From the NCBI RefSeq assembly GCF_000384475.1, contig NZ_ARWB01000001.1:3785039-3849038 (forward strand): 64,000 bases of DNA, in the 5' to 3' direction. Position 1 is the first letter of the stretch. Every line of letters begins with the position of its first letter. Source of the stretch: Methylopila sp. M107 (GTDB lineage: Bacteria; Pseudomonadota; Alphaproteobacteria; Rhizobiales; Methylopilaceae). Shown here one piece after another: positions 1 to 7,349 of this stretch. Both the position numbers and the translations under genes were made by a program. The notes under the pieces are model-generated. The model searched no databases, was not told where the DNA came from, and saw only the letters and a list, made by a program, of their open reading frames with translations.

Positions 1-2
1 TC

Positions 3-899
3 CTCGGCACGGCCGTCGAGCTGACGCCGGAGGGCGATCTGGCGCCCGGCGCTCGGTTCTGGACCGTCGTCGACGAGATCGCCCGCCGGGGCGACACGAA
101 CATCCTGATTTCGCACGAAAGCCTGGTGTCGCGGCTCGCCGCGCCCGGCGTGCTCGACCGGGTGCTGAACTATTTCGCCAAGCGCGGCTATGCGGTCGTC
201 GCGATCGCCTATGTGCGCGACCAGCCCGGCTGGCTCAACAGCTGGTACGTGCAGGGCCAGAAGCGGCTGTCGGGCCTGCAGAGCTTCGACGTTTTCGTCG
301 AGAAGTTCATCGAGCAGGGCCATGTCGAGCCGGCCCGCTACCTCGCGCCGTTCCTGAACGAGCCGCGGCTGCGGGTCGAGCCGGTGTCGTTCGAGCGCGC
401 CGCGCGCGACGGGCTCGAGATGGACTTCATCCGCCGCTGCGGCGTCGAGGAAGTCGGCGGCCTCGTCACGCCGCCGATCCGCAACGTCAACGCCGGCGCG
501 AAAACCGTCTACGCGGCGCGCCGGATCATGACCGAACTCGGCGGGCGGGCGCGCGACCGCGAGGGCTACGGCAAGGTCTATATGGACTTCAAGACGACCG
601 CCCGATCGCTCGGCTGGGACGGCAAGCCGTTCATCGCGCTCGATCAGGCGCTCTATGAGCGCATCAGGGCGCGCTACGCCGAGTCCAACGACCTCTTCGC
701 CCGGCAGTGGTTTGGCGCCGCCTGGGAGGAGCTCGCGCCGCCGCGCCGCTACGAGCCCAGTCTGTTCGAGCCCGAGACCGCGTCGCGCGAGGAGATCGAG
801 GAGATCGAGGCCGTGGTCGATCGCGCCGTGCGCGCCTTTGCCAAGAAGGCGGCCAAGGGGAAGGGCAATGGCGGGAACAAGAACGCAGAGGCGGCCTGA
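3..899 (+). CDS. Sulfotransferase-like protein, 5' end outside the window
   Basis: The frame is open from base 3, so the gene starts upstream of the window; 298 residues are visible. It is a close paralogue of the complete gene that follows, sharing the segments YVRDQPGWLNSWYVQ, RYLAPF, PIRNVNAGAKTVYA and FGAAWEEL in the same order. The shared VRDQPGWLNSWY segment matches the 3'-phosphate-binding Arg...Ser motif of PAPS-dependent sulfotransferases, so transfer of sulfate to a surface glycan is the likely role (inference). The C-terminus is a low-complexity Lys/Gly/Asn tail. A GTG at 126 is open but lies inside the conserved domain and is not a credible start. Confidence 0.75.
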   Translation, partial: LGTAVELTPEGDLAPGARFWTVVDEIARRGDTNILISHESLVSRLAAPGVLDRVLNYFAKRGYAVVAIAYVRDQPGWLNSWYVQGQKRLSGLQSFDVFVEKFIEQGHVEPARYLAPFLNEPRLRVEPVSFERAARDGLEMDFIRRCGVEEVGGLVTPPIRNVNAGAKTVYAARRIMTELGGRARDREGYGKVYMDFKTTARSLGWDGKPFIALDQALYERIRARYAESNDLFARQWFGAAWEELAPPRRYEPSLFEPETASREEIEEIEAVVDRAVRAFAKKAAKGKGNGGNKNAEAA

Positions 900-962
900 G
901 GGCGGCGTGCGCATGAGAGACGTCGGTCAGCGTCGTCGGTCCCGTCCTGCGGGGCGGTCGCG

Positions 963-2012
963 ATGAGCGCGTCGAAGACCCGCGCCTGCTACCTCCACAT
1001 CGGTCCGCACAAGACCGGCAGCAGCTCGATCCAGCAGTTCGTGCGCGAGAACGAGATGGCGCTCGCGGCGCGCGGGCTCCGCTTCCCCGTGATCGTCAAG
1101 GAGAACGGCAAGCTCGCGCGCAACCACCGCCTGCTCGCCGCGCCGGACGAACTCACCGAGGACGGCGACATCCGACCGGGCGCCAAGCTCTGGCCGCAGG
1201 TGGACGCGGTGGCGCGGGCGGGCGAGGCGGACATCCTGCTGTCGCATGAGAGCTTCGTCACGGCTCTGCCGGGCTTGGGCTCGCTCGACCGGATCGTGAA
1301 GTATTTTGGCAAACGCGGCTACGCCGTGACGGTCATCGCCTATGTGCGCGACCAGCCCGGCTGGCTGAACAGCTGGTATGTGCAGAACCAGAAGCGGCTC
1401 AACGGCGAACAGAGCTTTGACGGTTTCGTCGAGGAATTCGCCGCCAGCGGCCGCGTCGAGCCCGGACGGTATCTCGCGCCATTCTTCGAGGATCCGCGGA
1501 TCGCGGTCGACGTCGTGTCGTTCGAGCGCGCGATTTCGGCGGGTCTCGAGGCGGACTTCCTTCGCCGATGCGGCGTCGAGGACATCGACGGGCTGGTCGC
1601 GACGCCGATCCGCAACGTCAACGCGGGCGCGAAGACGGTCTACGCCGGCCAGCAGATCATGAAGCGGCTGGGCCGCCCCCTGCGAAACTACGACTGCTAC
1701 GGCCGGATCTACCGCGAGTTCAAGGCCTCGTTCCAGGAGTTCGGTTGGGAGAGCAGGCCGTATGTCGCTCTCGACCAGCATCTCTACGAGACCATCAGAT
1801 CGCGCTACGCGCCGACCAACGACGCCTTCGCGCGCGAACATTTCGGCGCGGCCTGGGAGGAGCTCGTCCCGGCCCGGACCTACGAGCGGAGCGTGCTCGA
1901 TCCCACCGCCGCGACGCCCGGCGAGATGGAGCAGATCGAAGCCGTGGTGGAGCGCGCTCTGGCGACCTTCGCCAAGAAGGCCGGGAAGGCCGGCAAGCGG
2001 ACCGCGGACTGA
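963..2012 (+). CDS. Sulfotransferase-like protein, complete tandem paralogue
   Basis: A 349-residue cytoplasmic protein. Residues 10-22 (YLHIGPHKTGSSS) look like the 5'-phosphosulfate-binding loop of PAPS sulfotransferases (usually KTGTTS), and R129 with S137 in VRDQPGWLNSWY fit the 3'-phosphate-binding motif. Both motifs occur in the right order and about 110 residues apart, as the family expects. The C-terminus has a Lys-rich tail (FAKKAGKAGKR). It lies 63 bases after its truncated paralogue in the same orientation, and an acyltransferase follows, so modification of an exopolysaccharide or lipopolysaccharide is likely. The acceptor cannot be read from sequence. The family is divergent, and annotation pipelines may leave it as hypothetical. 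Confidence 0.7.
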   Translation: MSASKTRACYLHIGPHKTGSSSIQQFVRENEMALAARGLRFPVIVKENGKLARNHRLLAAPDELTEDGDIRPGAKLWPQVDAVARAGEADILLSHESFVTALPGLGSLDRIVKYFGKRGYAVTVIAYVRDQPGWLNSWYVQNQKRLNGEQSFDGFVEEFAASGRVEPGRYLAPFFEDPRIAVDVVSFERAISAGLEADFLRRCGVEDIDGLVATPIRNVNAGAKTVYAGQQIMKRLGRPLRNYDCYGRIYREFKASFQEFGWESRPYVALDQHLYETIRSRYAPTNDAFAREHFGAAWEELVPARTYERSVLDPTAATPGEMEQIEAVVERALATFAKKAGKAGKRTAD

Positions 2013-2040
2013 GGCGTCAGGCCGGTCCTCCGCTGTGGTT

Positions 2041-2214
2041 ATGGAACCGAAGCAATGGCGCGCACTCCGGCGGTCATTCACCAACAGCACTGATCAGCGG
2101 TTCTATGTCCACGTCGAGCCGTGGCCGCAATGCTACCAGCTCGAGCCTAACGACAAGCTGACGCTGATCCACGAATACTTGGCAATAACAATGCGCCGGC
2201 TTCGCCTCAAATGA
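2041..2214 (+). CDS. Small hypothetical protein, possibly a remnant
   Basis: A 57-residue ORF starting ATG 29 bases after the sulfotransferase gene. Its core (FYVHVEPWPQCYQL followed by PNDKLTLIHEY) has the pattern of a known class of small beta-rich proteins that carry an hVEPW...Y.L.P stretch. Such proteins are generally longer, and this one ends in MRRLRLK just after the recognisable block, so it may be a 3'-truncated remnant. No function is assigned. It could also be a chance ORF, but the aromatic and acidic pattern argues against that. Confidence 0.4.
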   Translation: MEPKQWRALRRSFTNSTDQRFYVHVEPWPQCYQLEPNDKLTLIHEYLAITMRRLRLK

Positions 2215-2491
2215 ACCGCCGGCGCGTCCGGCAGAGGTCTGCGCGGCGCTGCAAGCGGCGGGTGGTCCCGTCGCGCCATATCGGCGGAAAATGCGATCTG
2301 AAGCTCGTATTAAGTTCTGACTTGCCCCTCGCGATTTAATGCGTGGCGAATATGACTTGATTCCTTATAATAAGAGGGCTTAAGTAAAGCTGGGAAATAC
2401 GGTCCGGTTTGATGTCGGGGGGCATTATGGACTTGAATCCGATATATCCTTCATCGGTTGGATTAGCATTTGCTGGTTACGGTGGCGGTCG
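2215..2491. other. AT-richer intergenic region upstream of the acyltransferase
   Basis: This stretch is visibly richer in A and T than its surroundings from about 2300 to 2470. It contains an exact TATAAT at 2366-2371, but no convincing -35 box 16-18 bases upstream, so a promoter is only possible. A 44-codon ORF starts ATG at 2427 behind a GGGGGGC stretch and ends at 2561; it has no recognisable features. Confidence 0.35.
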
Positions 2492-3286
2492 TTGTTGTCG
2501 ATCGCTCGACAAGGTCGCGCGCGGCTCGCAGCTGCGGCGAATGCCGCGTGCCGGGCGTTAGGCGCCGTGTCCGGCACGGCGAGGCCGGCTCGCGATCCGT
2601 CCAATCCGGAGCGTCCGGAAGAAATCCGTGACAGTTCGCGATCGGCGACGGGGCGACTTCGACGGCAGCCGCGCGCATTGTTCGGCGTCGATCGCGTCCC
2701 GTTTCTGCTGCGCCGGCATTGCAACAGTTTCACGGCCGCCGACTGGCGGGGCCGGCTTGCGGTCGCGTCGGTTTTCCTTCACCGCGAGGCCCGGCGGAAC
2801 TCGGTCCAGATCGGCCGCAATTTCACGCGCGGGCGGCTGCGGATCAGGATCGCGGGCGACGACAACCGGCTCGAGATCGGCGACGACGTCGCCTGGGCCG
2901 GTGAGATTTCGATCCGCGGCACGGGCGTCACGGTCCGGATCGGCGACCGGTGCGACGCCAAGGCGGGCCGCGTCGTCGCGGTCCACGCCGACATTTCGAT
3001 CGGTTCCGACTGCCTCGTCGCGAAAGGCGTCGAGATCCGCAGTTCCGATATCCACCGCATCGTCGATCGCGAAACCGGGCGGGCCATCAACACGCCTGGC
3101 CCGGTTTGCATCGGAGACAGGGTCTGGATCGCAGCCAACGCTCTGGTGTCCAAGGGCGTCACGATCAGCGCGGGCTGCGTCGTTGGCGCCGGATCGATCG
3201 TGGTGCGCTCCGTCGAGGAGCCGGACGCCGTGGCGGCCGGCGTCCCGGCGCGCATCGTTCGGCGCAATATAAAGTGGACCCGGTGA
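2492..3286 (+). CDS. Left-handed beta-helix (hexapeptide) acyltransferase
   Basis: A 264-residue ORF with a hexapeptide-repeat C-terminal half: IGDRCDAKAG, ISIGSDCLVAKGVEI, then VCIGDRVWIAANALVSKG, VTISAGCVVGAGSIV and AAGVPARIVRR. That order is typical of the WcaF/maltose O-acetyltransferase-like family, trimeric enzymes that move an acetyl group from acetyl-CoA to a sugar. The usual active-site His position in this fold may be the SSDIHRIVD segment. Together with the sulfotransferase-like genes it suggests decoration of a surface polysaccharide. The start is uncertain: TTG at 2492 is the first available, and the first 80 or so residues are Arg/Ala-rich and poorly conserved in character, so the true start may be further in. 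Confidence 0.75.
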   Translation: MLSIARQGRARLAAAANAACRALGAVSGTARPARDPSNPERPEEIRDSSRSATGRLRRQPRALFGVDRVPFLLRRHCNSFTAADWRGRLAVASVFLHREARRNSVQIGRNFTRGRLRIRIAGDDNRLEIGDDVAWAGEISIRGTGVTVRIGDRCDAKAGRVVAVHADISIGSDCLVAKGVEIRSSDIHRIVDRETGRAINTPGPVCIGDRVWIAANALVSKGVTISAGCVVGAGSIVVRSVEEPDAVAAGVPARIVRRNIKWTR

Positions 3287-3350
3287 CCCAGCGCATTTGA
3301 GATTGCGGCGGGAGCGTGGCGGGTCGTTCGGCCGCATCATTTTGGAGTGA

Positions 3351-3426
<76 letters not shown>

Positions 3427-3530
3427 GAGGGGCGCCGCGCGGGCGAAGCGCCGCCGCGGAGCGCCGCCTTATAGGGGCTCGGACCGGGGGTGTCCAGACG
3501 AGCCGTCGCCTGATGCGCGGCGATTTCGCC

Positions 3531-4499
3531 TCAGCTCTCGCCGCCCACGGCGAGAAAGGCGGGAGCGTCCATCACGAGGCGGCCGTCGAGCCCGCCGATC
3601 ACGCTCATGTCGCGGCCCTTGTACGGGATCGACAGCAGGATCTTGCGGATCACGGACAGCCTCAGCCGCTTCTTGTCGTTCGCCTTCACCACCGTCCACG
3701 GCGCGTCGTCCGTGTGGGTCGCGCGCAGCATGCGCTCGGCCGCGTCCGAATAGGCGTCCCAGAGGTTGAGGCCGGCATAGTCGATCGGCGACAGTTTCCA
3801 GCGCTTCAGCGGATCATGCCGGCGGTCGTGCAGCCGCTTGATCTGCATCTCGCGGCCGATCGTCAGCCAGAACTTGAACAGCCGCACCCCGTCCTCGACC
3901 AGAAGCTCCTCGAAGCGGGGCGTCTCGTGAAGGAACTTCGCCGTGTCGGCGGGCTGCGAAAAGCCCATCACGGGCTCGACGACGCCGCGATTGTACCAGG
4001 AGCGGTCGAACAGCGTGAACTCGCCGGCGCTCGGCAGGTGGTTGATGTAGCGCTGGAAATACCACTGTCCGGCCTCGGCGGGCGAGGGTTTTGACAGCGC
4101 GACGACGCGCACGCTGCGCGGGTTGAGGTGTTCTGTGATGCGGGCGATCGAGCCGCCCTTGCCGGCGCCGTCGCGGCCCTCGAACACGATGACGACGCGC
4201 TCGCCGGCGGACTTCACCCAGGCCTGCAGCTTGAGAAGCTCGATCTGCAGCCCCGGCAGCTCGGCGTCATAGAGCTTGCCGTCGAGTTTTTCGGCGTATG
4301 GGTAGCCGCCGCTCCGGAATGCGCGCTTCTCGAGGTCCTTCGGCAGGTCGGGCTCGTCGAGGTCGACCGTCACGCCGCCGATGACGACTGGCGGCGCGTC
4401 GGCCATGCCCTCCGGCGCGACCGCGTCGGTCGGGTCGACGGGGGCGGCGGCGGGCTTCGATCCGCTTTTGGATTTCGCCTGCTCGCGCTTCTTCGTCAT
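3531..4499 (-). CDS. ppk2: Polyphosphate kinase 2
   Basis: A 322-residue cytoplasmic P-loop kinase. It carries the PPK2 signature: Walker A GRDGAGKG at about 108-115, SKPSPAEAGQWYFQRY at 136-151, and the Walker B/lid segment LFDRSWYNRG at 163-172. PPK2 enzymes move phosphate between polyphosphate and nucleotides, mainly making GTP or ATP from polyP; a single catalytic domain fits class I. The first 50 residues are a charged, low-complexity leader. The gene is divergent from phoR, with 94 bases between their starts. That position suggests a phosphate-storage role tied to the Pho system, although no PHO box is visible between the two starts. Confidence 0.93.
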   Translation of the reverse strand: MTKKREQAKSKSGSKPAAAPVDPTDAVAPEGMADAPPVVIGGVTVDLDEPDLPKDLEKRAFRSGGYPYAEKLDGKLYDAELPGLQIELLKLQAWVKSAGERVVIVFEGRDGAGKGGSIARITEHLNPRSVRVVALSKPSPAEAGQWYFQRYINHLPSAGEFTLFDRSWYNRGVVEPVMGFSQPADTAKFLHETPRFEELLVEDGVRLFKFWLTIGREMQIKRLHDRRHDPLKRWKLSPIDYAGLNLWDAYSDAAERMLRATHTDDAPWTVVKANDKKRLRLSVIRKILLSIPYKGRDMSVIGGLDGRLVMDAPAFLAVGGES

Positions 4500-4593
4500 A
4501 TTGGTGACCTCCGATGTCTTGGCGTTGTCGTCGACGGCGCTTCTCCTGTCGAGCCTGACGAATCTCCGACCGCGAAGGGTCCCGAAGCCGCAA

Positions 4594-5895
4594 ATGCCCG
4601 AACCTCAACAGATATCGACTGCGAAACGCTGGCTGTTGAGGGCTCGGGCCGGCCTCCGCGAGGCGAGCTGGACGCTTGGGGCGGCGGTGTTCGTGGTCGT
4701 CGCCCTCATGGCCGCGCGGCGAATCGGTCTGGTCGAGGGGGCGCTCGCGGCCTTTCTGGTCGTGCTCGCCGCACTGCTCGCCCCGCGTCGGCGCGCGCCA
4801 TTGGCGGACGATCCGAAAAGCCAGGCGGAAACGCTGTCGACCCAGCTCGACGCCATCCTGTCGGGCCTGCCGGACCCGGTCCTGGTGCTCGACCGGCGCG
4901 GCGCGATCACCGGGTTCAACGCCCACGCGCGGGCGGCGCTGGGCGAGATCCGGATCGGCGAGCCGGTCTCGTTCTCGCTGCGCATTCCGGAAGTGCTGGA
5001 GGCCGTGCGCGGCGCCGGCGTCTCGGGCGCGCCTCAGACCGTGCTCTATGTCGAGCGCGTGCCGGTGGAGCGCTGGCGCGAGGCCCATGTCGCGGCGACG
5101 CGGCTCGTCGAGGGCGAGCCGAAGGCGATCGTGATCTCGCTCCGCGACCTCACCGAGCAGCGCCGCTCGGAGCGCATGCGCGGCGACTTCGTCGCGAACG
5201 CCAGCCACGAACTGAGGACGCCGCTCGCCTCTCTGCTCGGCTTCATCGAGACGCTTCAGGGCCCCGCCCGGAACGACCCCGCGGCGCGCGAGAAATTCCT
5301 GGAGATCATGCGCGCCCAGGCGAACCGCATGTCGCGGCTGATCGACGACCTGCTGTCGCTGTCGCGGATCGAGCTCAAGGCCCATGTGCGCCCCCGCGAC
5401 GTCGTCGACCTCGCTTCCCTCGTGCGCGGAGTGGCGGACGCGCTCGCGCCGCTCGCCCGCGAGCGCGGCGTCGAACTCGATCTTTCCGCCGCGCGGGCCG
5501 AGGTTCATGTCAGGGGCGACCGCGACGAGCTGATCCGGGTGGCCGAGAACCTGATCGAGAACGCGATCAAATACGGCCAGTCGGGCAAGCGGGTCGAGGT
5601 CGGGGTCGAGGACGCGGCCGACGGGCCGCGTCTCGTGGTGCGGGATTTCGGGCCCGGCGTCGCGCCCGAGCACCTGCCGCGGCTCACCGAACGCTTCTAC
5701 CGTGTCGACGTCGCGGAGAGCCGCGACAAGGGCGGCACCGGGCTCGGACTCGCGCTCGTGAAGCACATTCTGCAGCGTCATGGCGGTCGCCTGACGATCG
5801 AGAGCGCGGCGGGGGCGGGCGCGACCTTCACGGCGGTGCTCCGGCGCGCCAATGTCGCGAAACCTGACCCGAAACTGCTGAAGCGCGCGAGCTGA
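4594..5895 (+). CDS. phoR: Phosphate regulon sensor histidine kinase PhoR
   Basis: A 433-residue membrane kinase. Two hydrophobic segments lie at about 27-40 and 47-64, a PAS-like domain at about 80-190, then the HisKA dimerisation domain with the phospho-accepting His205 in NASHELRTPL, and a C-terminal ATPase domain with N box ENLIENAIKYG, DFGPGVAPEHLPRL and GGTGLGLALVKHIL. The frame is open back to 4381, but that part lies antisense to ppk2, and ATG 4594 puts the first membrane helix in the usual place. It lies directly upstream of the PHO box and pst operon, with phoB at the far end. PhoR phosphorylates PhoB when phosphate is short. Confidence 0.92.
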   Translation: MPEPQQISTAKRWLLRARAGLREASWTLGAAVFVVVALMAARRIGLVEGALAAFLVVLAALLAPRRRAPLADDPKSQAETLSTQLDAILSGLPDPVLVLDRRGAITGFNAHARAALGEIRIGEPVSFSLRIPEVLEAVRGAGVSGAPQTVLYVERVPVERWREAHVAATRLVEGEPKAIVISLRDLTEQRRSERMRGDFVANASHELRTPLASLLGFIETLQGPARNDPAAREKFLEIMRAQANRMSRLIDDLLSLSRIELKAHVRPRDVVDLASLVRGVADALAPLARERGVELDLSAARAEVHVRGDRDELIRVAENLIENAIKYGQSGKRVEVGVEDAADGPRLVVRDFGPGVAPEHLPRLTERFYRVDVAESRDKGGTGLGLALVKHILQRHGGRLTIESAAGAGATFTAVLRRANVAKPDPKLLKRAS

Positions 5896-5919
5896 ACGCT
5901 CAATTCTGAAGCGTTCCGG

Positions 5920-5948
5920 CCGTCATGCAGCTGTCATGTGGACGTCAT
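5920..5948 (+). promoter_or_regulatory. PHO box upstream of pstS
   Basis: Three 7-base direct repeats, CCGTCAT (5920), CTGTCAT (5931) and ACGTCAT (5942), recur with exact 11-base spacing, one helical turn each. This is the known architecture of PhoB operators (CTGTCAT repeats separated by 4 bases). It lies 25 bases after phoR and 147 bases before the pstS start, so the pst transcript probably has a leader of around 100 bases. Confidence 0.9.
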
Positions 5949-6094
5949 AGAAACAAGGCCGCGGACCGATAGGTTCCGCCCGGCTCCGCCCAGTCAGAAG
6001 GCGGACGATGCGTCAAACGCCGTCGCCCAAAGCTTTCGCCAAACGACGCGCCGGACCAGTTTCGAAACGACCGTCTCATACAGGAGAGACATCC

Positions 6095-7153
6095 GTGAAA
6101 TTCCTCAGCACCACGGCCGCCGCGGCGCTCGCCCTCGGCTTCGGCATGCTCGCCACCGGCGCGGCCGAAGCCCAGTCGCGCGACCAGATCCGCATCGTCG
6201 GCTCGTCGACCGTCTATCCGTTCACGACCGCGGCCGCCGAGAACTTCGGCAAGGGCGGCCAGTTCAAGACCCCGGTGGTCGAGTCGACCGGCACCGGCGG
6301 CGGCCTCAAGCTGTTCTGCGCCGGCGTCGGCGCCCAGCATCCGGACGCGGCCAACGCCTCGCGCGCCATCAAGAAGAGCGAGTTCGACGACTGCGCCAAG
6401 AACGGCGTGACCGAGATCGTCGAGCTGAAGATCGGCTTCGACGGCATCGTGCTCTCGAACTCGAAGAAGGGTCCCGACTTCGCCCTGACCCGCCAGCAGC
6501 TGTTCCTGGCGCTCGCCAAGGAAGTGCCGGGCAAGGACGGCAAGCTCGCCCCGAACACGGCCAAGAACTGGAACGACATCGACCCGTCGCTCCCGGCCGA
6601 GAAGATCGAAGTGCTCGGCCCCCCGCCGACCTCCGGCACCCGTGACGCCTTCCTCGAGCTCGTGATGGAGAAGGGCGCCGAGAAGATCGAGAGCCTCGCG
6701 GCGCTCAAGAAGTCAGACAGCAAGGCCTTCGACAAGGTCTGGAAGACGGTCCGCGAGGACGGCGCCTATATCGACGCCGGCGAAAACGACAACCTGATCG
6801 TCCAGAAGCTCGAAGCGAACCCGAAGGCCGTCGGCATCTTCGGCTACTCGTTCCTCGAAGAGAACGGCTCGCAGATCAAGGGCGCCACGATCGAGGGCAA
6901 GGCCCCGACGTTCGAGGGCATCGCGGACGGCACCTACAAGGTCTCGCGCCCGCTCTACGTCTACTTCAAGAAGCAGCATGTCGGCGTGATCCCGGGCCTC
7001 AAGGAGTTCCTCGTGGAATACGCCTCCGACAAGGCGATGGGCGAGGAAGGCTACCTCTCCGAGAAGGGCCTCGTGCCGCTTCCGGGCGAAGCCGCCAAGA
7101 AGTCCGAGGACGACGCCAAGGCGCTCAAGACCATCTCGGCGCCCGCCTCGTAA
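6095..7153 (+). CDS. pstS: Phosphate ABC transporter, periplasmic binding protein PstS
   Basis: A 352-residue periplasmic phosphate-binding protein. GTG 6095 is chosen because AGGAGA sits 8 bases upstream at 6082-6087 and it places a proper signal peptide at the N-terminus (KFLSTTAAAALALGFG then TGAAEAQ, cleavage near AEA-QS). The mature protein opens with RIVGSSTVYPFT and has ESTGTGGGLK and PTSGTRDAF, the phosphate-contacting Ser/Thr/Arg loops of the PstS family. It delivers phosphate to PstCA. The first gene behind the PHO box, it is followed by a strong hairpin, which fits higher expression than the membrane genes. Confidence 0.95.
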   Translation: MKFLSTTAAAALALGFGMLATGAAEAQSRDQIRIVGSSTVYPFTTAAAENFGKGGQFKTPVVESTGTGGGLKLFCAGVGAQHPDAANASRAIKKSEFDDCAKNGVTEIVELKIGFDGIVLSNSKKGPDFALTRQQLFLALAKEVPGKDGKLAPNTAKNWNDIDPSLPAEKIEVLGPPPTSGTRDAFLELVMEKGAEKIESLAALKKSDSKAFDKVWKTVREDGAYIDAGENDNLIVQKLEANPKAVGIFGYSFLEENGSQIKGATIEGKAPTFEGIADGTYKVSRPLYVYFKKQHVGVIPGLKEFLVEYASDKAMGEEGYLSEKGLVPLPGEAAKKSEDDAKALKTISAPAS

Positions 7154-7161
7154 GACTTGGC

Positions 7162-7193
7162 CTCGTGGGGCCGGGACGCTCCGGCCCCACGAG
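7162..7193 (+). terminator. Hairpin after pstS (attenuator-like)
   Basis: A 13-base perfect stem, CTCGTGGGGCCGG (7162-7174) with CCGGCCCCACGAG (7181-7193), closes a 6-base loop and is followed by TTTG. It lies 9 bases after the pstS stop and well before pstC, so it probably ends part of the transcription or protects the pstS mRNA 3' end. Confidence 0.75.
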
Positions 7194-7213
7194 TTTGCAA
7201 AGACCGCTCGACC

Positions 7214-7311
7214 GTCATTCCGGCCGAAGTGCCGGAATCCAGACGCGCCGCGTCCAGCCAGATATGGCTGATCGGCGCGGATATGGATCCCGGGAGAAAC
7301 CCGGGATGACG
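7214..7311. repeat. Intergenic repeat, family B
   Basis: Bounded by GTCATTCCGG on the left and CCGGGATGACG on the right. Two hairpins lie at the ends (TTCCGGC..GCCGGAA and TCCCGGG..CCCGGGA), separated by ATCCAGACGCGCC and a middle section. Other copies with different hairpin tips are at 13959, 30247, 49590 and 55118. Confidence 0.8.
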
Positions 7312-7349
7312 CCGGCGGGTGTCTTCGGCGCCTTGGGACACCTCCTGAA

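Noticed and set aside
2343-2371. Promoter with exact TATAAT at 2366
   Set aside because: No -35 box at the right distance, so it is not listed as a supported promoter.
2427-2561. Forty-four-codon ORF behind a G-rich stretch
   Set aside because: No recognisable features; overlaps the acyltransferase frame. Mentioned only as a possible leader peptide.
4381-4593. Upstream extension of phoR
   Set aside because: It would lie antisense to the ppk2 coding start and add a non-family leader; ATG 4594 gives the normal PhoR N-terminus.
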